In this document: in pieces, positions 51,639 to 62,302 of the stretch
How the letters are laid out: every line of letters starts with the position of its first letter
Numbering within the stretch: position 1 is the first letter of the stretch
Source of the DNA: Emiliania huxleyi CCMP1516
Lineage: Eukaryota; Haptophyta; Isochrysidales; Noelaerhabdaceae
Direction: 5' to 3'
Assembly (NCBI RefSeq): GCF_000372725.1
Contig: NW_005200881.1
Span: 168,112-232,111, forward strand
Length of the DNA: 64,000 nt
Position numbers and translations under genes: made by a program
Notes under the pieces: generated by a model
Told to the model about the DNA's origin: nothing
The model's input: only the letters and a program-made list of their open reading frames with translations
Databases searched by the model: none

Positions 51639-53926
51639 TCAGTCCGCCACTTCCACCTGCTGCGGGGTGCCCCCTGCCGCCCCGCCCCCTCCTCCTCCTC
51701 CGGCCGGAGAGCCCTGCTCGGCGAGGGAGAGGAGGACGCCGAGCAGGACGGCGTCCTCCCGAAAGGCGAGCACTGCCTCGGGCTGCGACGCGACCTCCGC
51801 CAGCTTGCGCTGCAGCGCCGCGTCGCAAAGCAGCAGAGCCAGCTCCTCCGGCCGCAAGAGAGGCTCGTCCGCACGCACCGCGCCACCACCTGCGCCGCCC
51901 GCCTCCGCCCCCGCCGCTGCGCCCTCCGCTGCGCCTTCCGCCGCTGCGGCCTCCGCTGCGGCCGGCTCGGCGGCGGGCGGGGCAGCGGACGCGGCGGCGG
52001 GCGGGGCGGTGGCGGCGGAGGAAGTTGAAGCTTCTCCCTCGGCGGCGGGTGGCGGTGGTGCGGCGGCGGCCGGCGGGCCGGCGTACTGCAGGTCGCCTGT
52101 CCACAGCGGGGAGGGGCGAGGAGGGAGGTGTGAGGAGGGAGGTGTGAGGAGGGAGGTGTGAGGAGGGTGGCGTAGCCCGTGGCGGGCGGGGTGGCAGCGG
52201 TGCGGAGGTCGCCTCCCGAGAAGACTGCGCCCTTCATCTCGGACCCCCCGTTCTCCATCCCCTCGCAGAGCAGCTCGTACGCCTGAGGTCCGGGGCAGGT
52301 GCGGGGCAGGGCTGGGGGCAGGGCTGGGGGAGGGCTGGGACGACCCCTCCCAAAGAAGCTCGCGCGCCGTCTGGATGGCCATGAACTTCTCCTTGGCCTC
52401 CTCCACCTCCTCGTCGGGGACCTTGTCCGGGTGGTACCTGCCCACACACACAGGCACCCGTCAAGTAGCGCACTCCCCGCACCGCCCGCGCCCCTGGCGC
52501 TGGAGCGCGCCGGAGGGACATCAGGCGGTACTGCCGCCGGATCTGCTCCTTGGTCGCGAGCTTGCGGGGAGGGAGGCCGAGGATCTCGTACAGCACCGCG
52601 AAGCCGTCCACGCCCGACTTTTGGCGCAGCTTCTCCTCCCACTCGGCCGCCCTCTTCTCCTTCTTCTTTGCGTACTGCTTTGCGCGCTTGCGAGCCTTGT
52701 CCTCGTCGAACTGCTTCTCGATCTTCTCGTTGAGCTTCGGGCAGTCCTCCTTGATGTGGCCAGGCTTGCCTGGAGAGGAGGGGCACAGGAGGCTCGAGGG
52801 GAGGCGAGCCCTGGCTCTGCTCGGGCCGTGGACATGGCCGCCGCAGTGTGAAGCAGGCTCGGCTCCTCCCGGCTCCTCCCGGCTCCAGCTTGCCGCAGTA
52901 GTTGCAGCGCTTGTTCGGGCAGTCCCGCTTGGTGTGCCCCCACTGCTTGCAGACGTAGCAGTGCAGGTTCATGTTCTTCTCCTCCTCCACCTTGTCCGAC
53001 ACCTCCACGTCCTTGTGCCCGAACTGCGCCTGCCACGCCGTCTGGTGCCGCGCCGCAGCCTCCTCCTCCTCCTTCGCCTTCGCCTCCACCTGCGTCCTCA
53101 TGAAGGCGTCGAGCGGATCCTCCTCCTCCTCCTCCGCCGTCGCCGCAGCCGAAGCGGCCGCCCCCCCGGCAAAAACCTTGCTCGCCTGACGAGCGCACGG
53201 AGATTGTCCGAGATCCGACCGAGGTCACACCGAGGTCTGACTGAGATCAGCCGAGAGTGCCCCGACCAGACCGAGATCAGCCGAGATGTGCCGAGGTTGC
53301 GGCTCGCCTCTCCGGCGGCGGACCCGAGGACCTCCTTGAGCTTCTCCTGCTCGAGCTCGACCGCCATCTGCCGAAGCCTGTTCACAGATCGACCCGTCAA
53401 GAGACGCGGCTCGCAGGGCAGCGCCGCCGCCGCCGGCCGCCAGCCTCTGTCTCCGCTCCTCCGCCCTCTGCTCCTCCGAAGCGGCCTCCTGCCTACGCAG
53501 CTCCTCCGCCGACGCAAAGAGGCTCGCCGTCGCTGGCGCGGCGGCCGGTGCCGGCGCGGCGGCTGGCGCGGCGGCAGGCGCGGCGCTCAGTGCACCAGAC
53601 GCCTTGAGTGCCTCTAGCCGTCGCCGGCGCGCCTCTTTTGGGTCGACGGCGGCGGCAGCCGGCTTGGGAGGCTCCTCACGGGCGCCCGCCCCGTCGCGCT
53701 CGCGGCTCGCGCTCCGGCTACGGCTACGGCTCCGCCGCCGCCGGTCGCGGCCACTGCTCTGGCTTCGGCTCCGCCGCCGCTTCCTGTCGCGGCTGTCGCT
53801 GCGGTCACGGCGGCGGTCGCGGCTGTCGCTGCGACCGCGGCGGCGGTCGCGGCTGTCGCTGCGGTCGCGACGATCACGGCGGCGGTCGTGGTCTGACCGG
53901 CGCCGCGGCGAGCGAGAGCGCGGCAT
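51639..53926 (-). CDS. RS-domain, CCHC zinc-knuckle and J-domain protein, 566 aa
   Basis: Exons (minus) 53926-53445, 53377-53308, 53185-52894, 52769-52511, 52437-52368, 52282-52213, 52096-51639; total 567 codons. All six introns have GC donors. Residues 1-85 are an RS domain (MPRSRSPRRRS, repeated DRSDSRDRRR). Then Ala-rich coil, EERRQR-LRQMAVELEQEKLK, and EEEEDPLDAFMR, a motif of DDX46/Prp5 splicing helicases, without any helicase domain. Two zinc knuckles: CYVCKQWGHTKRDC and CNYCGKPGHIKEDC. A J-domain follows: YEILGLPPRKLATKEQIRRQ YRLMSLR-YHPDKVPDEE (HPD intact) and FMAIQTAYELLCEG, so it can engage an Hsp70. C-terminal 150 residues are Ala/Glu-rich. I infer a nuclear splicing co-chaperone. 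The exon 1 donor position is the least certain. Confidence 0.88.
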
Positions 53927-54271
53927 AGACACTGCGTGAGAGCGGCGCAGAGGAGAATTTTACGCCTTCTCTATCACCTCCCTCTCTCTCTCTCTCTCTC
54001 TCTCTAATCTAAACACAACCTGGATCCCGCGTCTTCCCACAGACACAGACAAAACAAGCACAGCTGCGACACTCACAAGATCAACACAAGTTGATCACAA
54101 GACGCGGCCAAGTGTGTGAATCCGTCAGATACGCCCGCTCACCCTCTGACCTCCGGGCGAGGGGCATCGCCCGCGTGCCGGACCACGCGCCGGCAGAAGC
54201 AAGCGGCTGGGGAGGCGCCTCCCTGCAGCCAGCCGGCGACTGCAAGGGCGCGCGGGGCTGCTGCCGCTGTC
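53927..54271. other. Spacer
   Basis: Upstream of the RS/J gene. A TC run lies at 53979-54003. No gene seen. Confidence 0.55.
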
Positions 54272-54684
54272 TTACTCGGGGGCGGGGTACTTGTTGGTGC
54301 CGTACCACATGTTGAGAATCCCCTGCAGTCGTGCGGGGTGTGCCGAGGGGAGGGGTGAGGAAGCAAGGCGGTAAGTGGGTGCGGGAAGGGTGGATGGGAG
54401 TAAGAGTGGGGTGGGTGGGGGAATGGGAGGGGGAGGGATCGGTTCGGGAGGCTAGCGGCAGTGCGCCCTCTTTGCCCTTGCGACCGCCAGATCAGGCGAG
54501 GGGCGCGTCGGGACGGGACAGGGCGGGAGGCGAGGGAAGGAGGACCCGCACCTTAGCAGTGACCAGCGGGCCGATGAACCCACACACGATGAGTACAGCC
54601 ATGTTGGAGGGGCCGCCCTTGGCGGTGTGCGTGTTGCCCGAGATCTTCTTGAGCGCCTGGAAGGCCTGCTGCTGCTCCTTTATC
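54272..54684 (-). CDS. Small single-pass membrane protein (partial; possibly COX7A-like)
   Basis: Exons (minus) 54684-54552 and 54322-54272. Protein reads KEQQQAFQALKKISGNTHTA KGGPSNMAVLIVCGFIGPLV TAK-GILNMWYGTNKYPAPE (shown in parts). One membrane helix (MAVLIVCGFIGPLVTA). The short basic N-part, KGG before the helix, and the MWYGTNK tail recall cytochrome c oxidase subunit VIIa-type inner-membrane proteins, but identity is weak. The first exon with the start codon is upstream (54685-55050) and not resolved. The GT-AG intron joins AK to GIL. Confidence 0.55.
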
Positions 54685-55491
54685 CTGCGCGGTCGACGCC
54701 AGGGCACGTTGGGAGGGAGCTGGGCAAACGGCAGGCAGCCGCGGCGACGGCAGCAGCGCGCGGCAAGGAGGGGAAAGGTGGCCAATCGATCGGGCGCGGA
54801 GCAGCGCACGTGTTTGGCGAGGAGAAGGCAGCGACGAAAGGCGGTGGCTGCATGGTCGGATCACAGACACGACAGGCTGCGCACGCTGCGCAGAAGGGGG
54901 AAAAGCGGCGATCATGGAGTGGCACAATTTGGGAGAAGTGGAAGAGAAGAGGAGGCAATGTTGCGCGGTGCGGGCGCGCTGAGTGAGATTTGTTTCTTCT
55001 CCGGGCTCTCTCCACTTTGAACGGCTCGCGTGGGGAGGAGCCTGCAAACTCGGGCTCGGCCGATTGTCGGGTGTGTGGGCTGAAAAAACTCCTCCGCGGC
55101 TCGCTGGGGCGCGCGCGGGAGCGGCGGGTGTGCGGGATGTCTGTGGGCCCTGTTTTTTTTTCTAACATCGAAGGCTAGCTAAAAAAATAGAGATCTCGTG
55201 AAGCCGCCTGCCGGGCTCGAAGTTGGATATGTGCCCATCGCAGTCTGGGTGAGTCTGGGAGGCGCCATCCCGACCCGCGAAATGCCACGATGCCGCGTAA
55301 CCACGGCGCCGCCCCGCCCTTCGTAAGCGTCTAAAGCTGTCAAGTAAGAAATAAATCGTTTGTGCACAGAGATGCACGCGACAAAAAAAAACATTGGCGA
55401 CAAAAAATTGGTATTGCTAAAAATCTCCTCCTGCACGCGCAAATACATACGACAGATTGCACAGTGTCTCTCGTCGCGTGTATGTTCCCGC
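54685..55491. other. Spacer
   Basis: Probably contains the first exon of the small membrane protein. A GGTATTGCTAAAAATCTC piece shared with the 46.2-46.7 kb repeat cluster is at 55409-55426. No other feature seen. Confidence 0.45.
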
Positions 55492-57157
55492 TCACCCGTC
55501 GTCTGACTCAGTCGCGTTGGAGAGGACGCTCTCCTCGCGTTGGAGCGACCACCCTCTGCTCGCCTGTGGCGCCTGCGAGCCCTGGGAGGCCCTGGCGACA
55601 TGTACGTCCCAAGCGGCGGCCCTTGCCTTCGCGCTCGAGCCGTGGAAAGGGGTGTTATCGGCGACGCCGGGGGGGGGAGGAGCCGGCGCTGGCGCCGGCG
55701 CTGCTGCTGCTGCCGCCGCCGCCGCTGTGCCTCGTGGTCTCTTTATGAGCTCCTCGCGGTACGAGGTGCGTGGAGATTGCGATCTTGGAGATTGTAATCT
55801 CGGAGATGGTCTCGGCACGAGCTCCTCGCGGTGCGAGAAGCGTGGAGATTGCGATCGCGGAGATGGCGCCGTATCGTCGCTCTCCCTCTGAATGAGCTCC
55901 TCTTGGTGCGAATACCGGGGCGATGTGTTCTCCGGCTCGTCGCTCTCCGACTCCGTACTGTTGGAGACGATATCGTCCTGCAGCAACGTTGCAGAAGGCG
56001 CCGGTGGCGGTGTGGCGCGGGGCTGTGCCTCGCTGCGCCTCTGCATCAGTTGCCGCGGCGTGGCCGCGGCGACAGACGTGCGCGGACCCTCCCTCGAGAG
56101 GATCATGTCGCGGCGCGAGATGGCCAAGGGCCGTTGCCCCGCCGCCGCCGCCGCCGCCGCTGACATCCCCACAGGTCTCTCGGGCGGGGCCATCTCATCC
56201 CCGTCCGAGTCCTCCGTGGAATTGGAAACAATCTCGTCGTCCCAGCCCGAGGCGCGGCCCGCTGCGGCGCTCATTCGGCCCGAGGCGGCGCTCAGCCTGC
56301 CAGAGCCGCCGCCCGGCCTCTCCACCACAGCGTCCCGGTGCGAGATCCGCCGCGAATTTACGTCGTAAGTCTCGACCTCCACCACCTTGCCTCGGGTTGG
56401 GCGCGAGCTGGGAAGCTTCTCCTCGACCTCCACTGCCATCTCCGGCATCCGCAGCGCGAAGATTGGCTCCGGAACAACACGAGCCTTGGCAGTCGGGAGG
56501 GCTTGGCCATTCGATGAACCGACGAGCCTCACCATTAACGTCGCCCCCATCACGACCGCCAGCAAGGCAAAGTAGAAGACCGAGGCGACGAGGCTGCTCA
56601 CGAAGAGGCCGCGGTCGCACCCCGATCCGGAGCCGCCGTCGCCATCACCCAGGTCTTCGCCGGAGGCAAAGTCACCCATGGCGTCACTGTCGCACGCCAG
56701 CGACACGCAGATGTTCGGCCACGTGAGGGCGGCGAGTGCAATGGCGAGAGGGAGAGTCAGCAGCAGGCCGAGACAGCGTGCAAGCCTGTGAGGGGAACTT
56801 GTGTTTTGGGGCATTGCGCTGTGAGCATTGGGTCGCGAGAGAGCCAAGAGACCTGATGGGGGGGCTCTCCTCCATCGCTGACTGCGTCACTCGGTCGAGC
56901 CGTAGCACAAAGCGTAGCACGCCATTGCACAGAACCATTGCGCCAAAGCTCAAGGCAACCGGCACAAGGGCCGGGACGTCGGGGCAGAACCTACGACGAG
57001 AGCCGGGGCGTGTGAGCTACCATGCTCGCTGGCGCTCGACTCATCGGACGCACCCGACAGAGCAGATGGCGATCAGGGCGACCGAGGCGGAGAATGATAG
57101 GGCGAGGCTGATGTACTCGCGCGCTGTCCTTGACGCCGCACGTGACTGCGTCTCCAT
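55492..57157 (-). CDS. Four-TM protein with repeated phospho-motif tail, 522 aa
   Basis: Exons (minus) 57157-57054, 56990-56853, 56818-55492 (GT-AG). Start METQSRAASRTARE. Four membrane helices: YISLALSFSASVALIAICSV, LVPVALSFGAMVLCNGVLRF, LGLLLTLPLAIALAALTWPN and VSSLVASVFYFALLAVVMGA. A Cys/Gly/Asp loop with CDSDAMGDFASGEDLGDGDG lies between helices 3 and 4. The 340-residue tail is soluble and repetitive: DEIVSNSTEDSDGDE, DDIVSNSTESESDEPE and ESVLSNATESDDG; and SPRYSHQEELIQR, SPRFSHREELVPR, SPRTSYREELIKR. These look like repeated acidic Ser sites (CK2-like) and basic docking motifs. A tetraspan-like architecture with a scaffold tail, family unknown. Confidence 0.75.
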
Positions 57158-57197
57158 CCATGCGCACGTCCCTACCGGCCAGGCTGATGCTCAAAGG

Positions 57198-57284
57198 GAA
57201 AAGAATTTTACAACCAAACTCCCTCGCACAACACGGGGCACGGGACTGGCGCGCACTGGCACTAACACAGGGAAAAGAATTTGA
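57198..57284 (+). repeat. Dispersed repeat A, partial copy
   Basis: AAAGAATTTTACAACC, CCCTCGCACAACACGGGGCA, CTGGCGCGCACTGGCACTAA, CACAGG, then AAAAGAATTT again. Left half of the family, just upstream of the four-TM gene start, as at the kinase gene. Confidence 0.75.
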
Positions 57285-58239
57285 GGCCGGAGAGACTATG
57301 GAAAGTTCACGTCATGACGGTTAGCCGCTGTCACACGACCTAACAAACAAAATGAGATTTAGCCGCTGTCACGACAGCTGGGAGCTGTCATGACAGCAAA
57401 CGACAGCGACAGTGACACCTACCTGTCACCAGCTGTCACCAGCTGTCACCAGCTGTCACCAGCTGTCACCAGCTGTCACCAGCTGTCGTTGCTGCTGTCG
57501 TTGCTGCTGTCATTGCTGCTGTCGTAACCATCCCCCGACTGGTCCAACTGTGACTGCTGAAGGAAAGGGAAAAGATTTTCACAAAGTGAATCTCTCGGGA
57601 CAGGCGGTCGCACACCACAGTGGAAAGAACAAAACCTCATACAGCCGCGGAGACACTCGCGAATGGGCCTGCCGAGCCGCTTATTTTTCTTGGCCGATTC
57701 AGCAACACATCAATATAATGTTTCTCGTGCTTGACTCTTTGAAACTTTGTTGCGGGTGACACACGGCCCGCGGCTCTCCCACGTGCCACGACGCACACGA
57801 GCCACGTGCCACAACACGCACACGAGCCACGTGCCACGACACGACCGCACGAGACCCGCGCGAGACCCGGCTCTTGCCAAGCGCGGCCCGCGCGCGGCGG
57901 CGCCGGCGCTTGGGACGAGGCCTTGACCGCGCCACACCCTAGCCACACCGCCCACTCCGTCGCACTCCCCACACCGGCTTCACCTGCCTTCCCCCACCTG
58001 CCTTCCCCTAACAATCTCGCCGCAAATTGGCGAGAACTCTGTGCGGACATTACATACACAAAAAACTAAAAAGCATCACGCTATGCGGCTACAACATGAC
58101 ATGTACATGCACATGTTCTAAAGCCGTATCATGTGGTCATGTGTCATGTGCAAAATTTCTCGCCTTGCAGGACAGAAGGGACAGTCTCAACACTCATGAC
58201 TCAAGCTCGAGGACTCAAGATCATCGAGTCATGTCAAGG
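57285..58239. repeat. Spacer with AGCTGTCACC array
   Basis: AGCTGTCACC is repeated in tandem about six times (57428-57487), preceded by looser CTGTCA/TGACAG motifs including GACAGCTGGGAGCTGTC. CACGTGCCACGACACG-type repeats occur at 57779-57842. GACTCAAG/ACTCGA motifs around 58190. No gene seen. Confidence 0.6.
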
Positions 58240-59633
58240 TCATACTCGACTCGCTAGCACCGCCTTAACCCCTCCTCCCCAGCTAAACGACACCAGCCCG
58301 CCCGCCTCGCCGCGCGTCCAGTGCTCCGAGACCGGGAGGGTGAGGGCCATGCCCGCCCCCTCGCTCTCCGCATCCCTCCCGTAGCCCCGCAGCGTCCACT
58401 CGTGCGCACCGCCCTCGCCCCCCTCGCTCGGCGTCCTCCCGTCCCCTCTCGCCCTCTTCCCCAGCCGCCGCGCGCTCGGCTCGCACGGATGCCGCCACGA
58501 CAGCGGCACGCTCGCCGCGGAGAGAGTGCGCGCAACCTCCTCGTGCAGCGGGTCGGCGCCTGCCGGCCGAGGCACCAGGAAGTGTCTAGGAAGTGTCTAG
58601 GAAGTGTCTAGGAAGTGTCTAGGCGCCTGCCGGCCGAGGCGCGGCCGCGGGGTGAGGGAGGCGCTTCAGAGGCGAGAGAGGCGCCTCGAGAGAGGTGCGG
58701 AGGCAGAGGGGCGCGGGGGTCTGCGAGAGGCGAGTCTAGCAGCACACCGCCAGGCTTCCAGTTGAGCCACACGTTGACCAGGAGCGTCACCCGCTTCCCC
58801 TCCAGCCGGCCGCCGCTCTTCCCGCCGCCGACCGGCCCCCCGGCAGGCGAGGCGGCGGCGGCAGGCGAAGCGGCGGCGGCGGCGGTGTCGACGAGCGCCG
58901 CCGGGGCGCCGTGCAGCAGCCGCCCGTCGAACGAGAGGTGGAATCCCGCGGCCGGGTGGCAAGCCGAGGCTGATCGGACCCTCCCTGCACAGGCTGCCGG
59001 CAGATCGGCAGCGAGCACGGGCGAGGCGACGGGCAGCACGAGCGTGGGAGCTCCGCCGAGGCCGGTGAGGTAGGTGACGGAGGCGACGTGCGGATGCAGG
59101 CAGACGCCCTCCTCCTTCTGCAGCTCGTAGTCTCTGTCCCAGTGGAAGGGGATGTCGAGCTCCTCATCGACGACCTGCGTCCACCACTCGGCGCCAGACG
59201 AGGAGGCGTCGAACCGCACACCGCGCGAGTGGTGCCGGAAGATGTCGAGCGCCACCGCCTCGAGCGCAGTCCTCGGCGCGCATGAGGCTCCGATCCAGTA
59301 GGTTGCGTTCGTCTCGTACTCGATGCCGCGATTACGCGTCGTCGTCTTGACTTTGAGGTACGCGGAGGCGCAATCCTCGGCGAGGCGCGGGATCGCAGCG
59401 GCGGGAAGCACGGACCGCCAGACTCGTGTCGAGTAGTCCGGCGCGACGTCTCGCGGCGAGGCGCCGCCGGTGGTGCTGCCTACGCGTATCCTGCCGTTCT
59501 CGTCGAGAGACACCTCAAGCGCCGCGGAACCCTTACGTGCAGACTGGATGCGGCGGCGGCGGCGGCGACGCTGGCGGCGAGCTCGGAAGGCCTCGTAAAG
59601 GCTCAGCGGCGGAATGTCATGTGCGCGCGCCAT
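58240..59633 (-). CDS. 2-oxoglutarate/Fe(II) oxygenase-like protein, 422 aa
   Basis: Exons (minus) 59633-58685 and 58559-58240, GC donor, in frame. The double-stranded beta-helix core is readable: FHWDRDYELQKEEG gives the H-x-D iron pair, HPHVASVTYLTGLGGAPTLV the following strands, and LSFDGRLLHGAP the distal His, with RVTLLVNVWLNW after it carrying a candidate 2-oxoglutarate-binding Arg. The N-terminus is basic (RARRQRRRRRRR). Exon 2 encodes LHEEVARTLSAASVPLSWRH and a Trp/Gly-rich end. Substrate unknown; related algal proteins are annotated as prolyl-hydroxylase-like oxygenases. An Ala/Gly-rich insert (about 58830-58900) separates strands. The intron (125 nt) contains a minisatellite and a 19-bp direct repeat. 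Confidence 0.78.
58574..58621 (+). repeat. Minisatellite in oxygenase intron
   Basis: Four units of AGGAAGTGTCT between two identical 19-bp copies of GGCGCCTGCCGGCCGAGGC (58555-58573 and 58622-58640). Confidence 0.9.
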
Positions 59634-59678
59634 CTCAGCACTGCTTCACGTGGCTCTACAGTTCGACTCTTGCTTGCG

Positions 59679-59957
59679 CCGCGAGAATTTTACGATACCA
59701 CGAGCGGGGTGGGGTTAGTTCGACTCTTGCTTTCGCGCGAGAATTTTACGACGCTCTCTGCATGACACTGGGCACGGGTCCACGGGACTGGTGCACGGGA
59801 CTGGCGCACTAGCACTAACGACAGGTACACCAAAAGAATTTTAACTCCCCCCTCGCACGACACTAGGCGCGGGACTGGCGCGCACTGGCACTAACACAGG
59901 TACACCACGGGAGCCGCCTAAGCGACTCCTGCGTGCGAGGACGGCGAGGCACTTAGG
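59679..59957 (+). repeat. Dispersed repeat A, degenerate plus full-length copies
   Basis: 59679-59822 holds two degraded starts (GAGAATTTTACGA) and an internal GCACGGGACTGG duplication. 59833-59957 is nearly complete, ending GAGCCGCCTAAGCGACTCCT, GAGGACGGCGAGGCACTTAG. This cluster lies upstream of the oxygenase start. Confidence 0.8.
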
Positions 59958-62302
59958 TCTTAGCTGAAAATTCCACCCGAAAAAAAATTTGCGGCCGGCG
60001 GCCCCCGACGCCCCGCCTGTCCCGTGGCGCGTGCAGGGCGGAGACACAGCCGCGGGGCGGCGTGACAACAGTCAACACTTGCGAGACTACTGCTCGTACC
60101 CTCTGGGGTCCCTCAGCAGCGTGCACCTCGATCCTGTACCGTGTTTGTTATGACCCCCCCAATGAACACACCAGTGAGGGAGGGCGAGACGATCGAGGGG
60201 TCCCGTACTATGCGGAATCGACCCTATCAAGTGCTCAAAAGAAAAAACTGTTCAGTTTTCAAAGGCAAAACACAACGCTCTGCGGTTGGTGCACCCCTCA
60301 CACTGACACATTCCCCTCATCCCCGACCCTTGGCTGAGCACATCTACCTGCGAGCTAGCATCTCCGCATTTTCTCTTCCAGTCATCCGCCCGCGCCGCGC
60401 GCCATCACTGGGCGTCTAGTGCAGCCACTGACAGAGCATTCCGAAGGAGTGGTCGACGCCTCGCCTAGAGTTCGGGTGGACTTGCGCACTGCTTAGCCCT
60501 GAGGGGGGAGTGTGTGTGAGGTGGTGTAATGTTGTCCCGTTTCAGGCGGCAGGTCAGGGGATTAGCCGGGAGGATTCGGCAGCTCAGCCAGGGGCTGAGC
60601 GTCTGCAGGCAGCCTTCCGCCCGCGCCGAAATTCACAGCCCTCCCGGGCCGACGGGGTGCTCCTTGGATCGGGCCCCGCTCCCCGCTTTTCCTGTACCTG
60701 GACTGTCCGGGTTAGGAGGGTGAGAGTATTGGGTGGGCGAGGGCAGTACATCTGGCGGGTGGCGATTGAGGGACAGCGTGGGTTGATTGGGGGGTAATGG
60801 GCGCGCGGGCGGCGCTTCGTGGTCCCTCACCCCTCACCATCCTCAAATCCTCGAATCATCGAGATCATCGAGAGCGTCGTGAGCGTTGATTCCGTGCTGA
60901 TTTTTGCGCGCGAGCGTCGCGATTTTTGGTCTGGTTGGTCCGTCGTGGCCGGTGCGCGGGAAACTCGCCGAAAACCCGCGCAGCCGGCCGATTGTACGAC
61001 CGAGGTCGCTGAGCCTTGGCGACGCGGCGCGCGTCGCCAAGGAGTTCGTAAAATGTCAGAGTTTTTTTTTCCTATCAAGTGCTCAAGTGCTCAAGACTAC
61101 GAGGATCGTCGCGACGGGCACGGGGCGTTGTCTCCACTCCGTTGAGAGAATATGGCAGTCCCTAATGTCCTATAATGTGGGATTATGCGTTAGGCTGATG
61201 TATGTTTCCTCTCGCACCCTGGGGGTCATGAACTTAAACGACACCAGGCCAACTCCGGGTAAAACCGGGTACTGCAAAAGTCCAGGTTTACCCGAAAAAT
61301 ACCTGGACGCGTCCCGACCAACGTATGCCGCGCACGACGCCATATCGCTTTCTCCCAGGGCCAGTGCGCTACTTGCGGCGCGCAATTCCTGCTCAATACG
61401 CGCACCGTACCATGTGCTGCCGCTATGCGTGTCTCAAGGCGGCTGCGGCGAAGCGGCGGGCGCGGCATGCCAATGGCAGTGCGGACGATGGTGCTTGGCA
61501 TGCACTTCTGCGATCCCAATCAGCTCATCGCAACGAAGCAGCTCAACAAGCTGGCTGCTGCCAACAAGGCCCTATGCTACCTCACGCGCGGATCGTTCAA
61601 AGAGGACCAGCGCATGCACAGGCTTCTCTGACATTCGTTTGTTTTTGGCTAGACGTCGCGAAGATTGCGCTCAAGAAGCAGCAACGAGAATCGGAAGAGG
61701 AGGATGCTGAGGCGACGATTGCTGTGAGCATGAGAAGGATCGATTCGGATTAGTAGGCGCCCGCCGCAGGCGAAGAAAATTTGAGGGAGGCAGCGCCGTC
61801 GTTGATCACGGTGCTCGGTGGGAGCCAGGCCGTGCCACGGCAGACTTAGCCCGTGTAAGAGGCTCTCGCTGATCTTAGACCGCGTAAGCACCCCAGCGTG
61901 CCGCGGCACACTTAGACCCGCTCAGCCTCGAGGGACGAGGCTCAGAACTTAGACTACTAAAGCCGTACCCCTTACACCCCCCCCCCAACAGCAACACCAG
62001 TGTGGACAAAAACAACGTGTCTCACAGCGCGACACACCACACACTCGAGAGCCTCGTTTTCAACATTCAATTTCGCATGCGAGAAGTGTTACACAAGATG
62101 AGAATGATGAGTGCGGTGTGCACAGCGCGCGCGCACATGGTCGCTCGGCTTGGCGTGGTGTGCTGCACCCGGTGCGTCGTCACGAGCCGTGAGAAGAGAG
62201 AAGTGAAGAGAGAATCCCGCGACACCCCGGCCCGGGGCCCACACAGCACGGGCGCGTCTGGACAAAATACGCCACTGCCTCCCGAACGATGCGAAACAAG
62301 GC
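59958..62302. other. Gene-poor, repeat-bearing stretch
   Basis: Besides repeat B, a protein-like frame at 61425-61631 (AVRTMVLGMHFCDPNQLIAT KQLNKLAAANKAL, in parts) and a possible continuation at 61655-61755 (DVAKIALKKQQRESEEEDAE) suggest a small gene or remnant; I do not recognise it. CTTAGACC/GCACACTTAG motifs recur at 61840-61960. An inverted pair CCAGGTTTACCC / GGGTAAAACC lies near 61255-61295. Confidence 0.4.
60105..60250 (+). repeat. Dispersed repeat B, copy 3
   Basis: GGTCCCTCAGCAGCGTGCAC, CTCGATCCTGTACCGTGTTT, AATGAACACACCAGTGAGGG, GGCGAGACGATCGAGGGGTC, GCGGAATCGACCCTATCAAG then an A-rich tail. A fragment of the same 3' end (CTATCAAGTGCTCAAGTGCT) is at 61072-61093. Confidence 0.8.
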
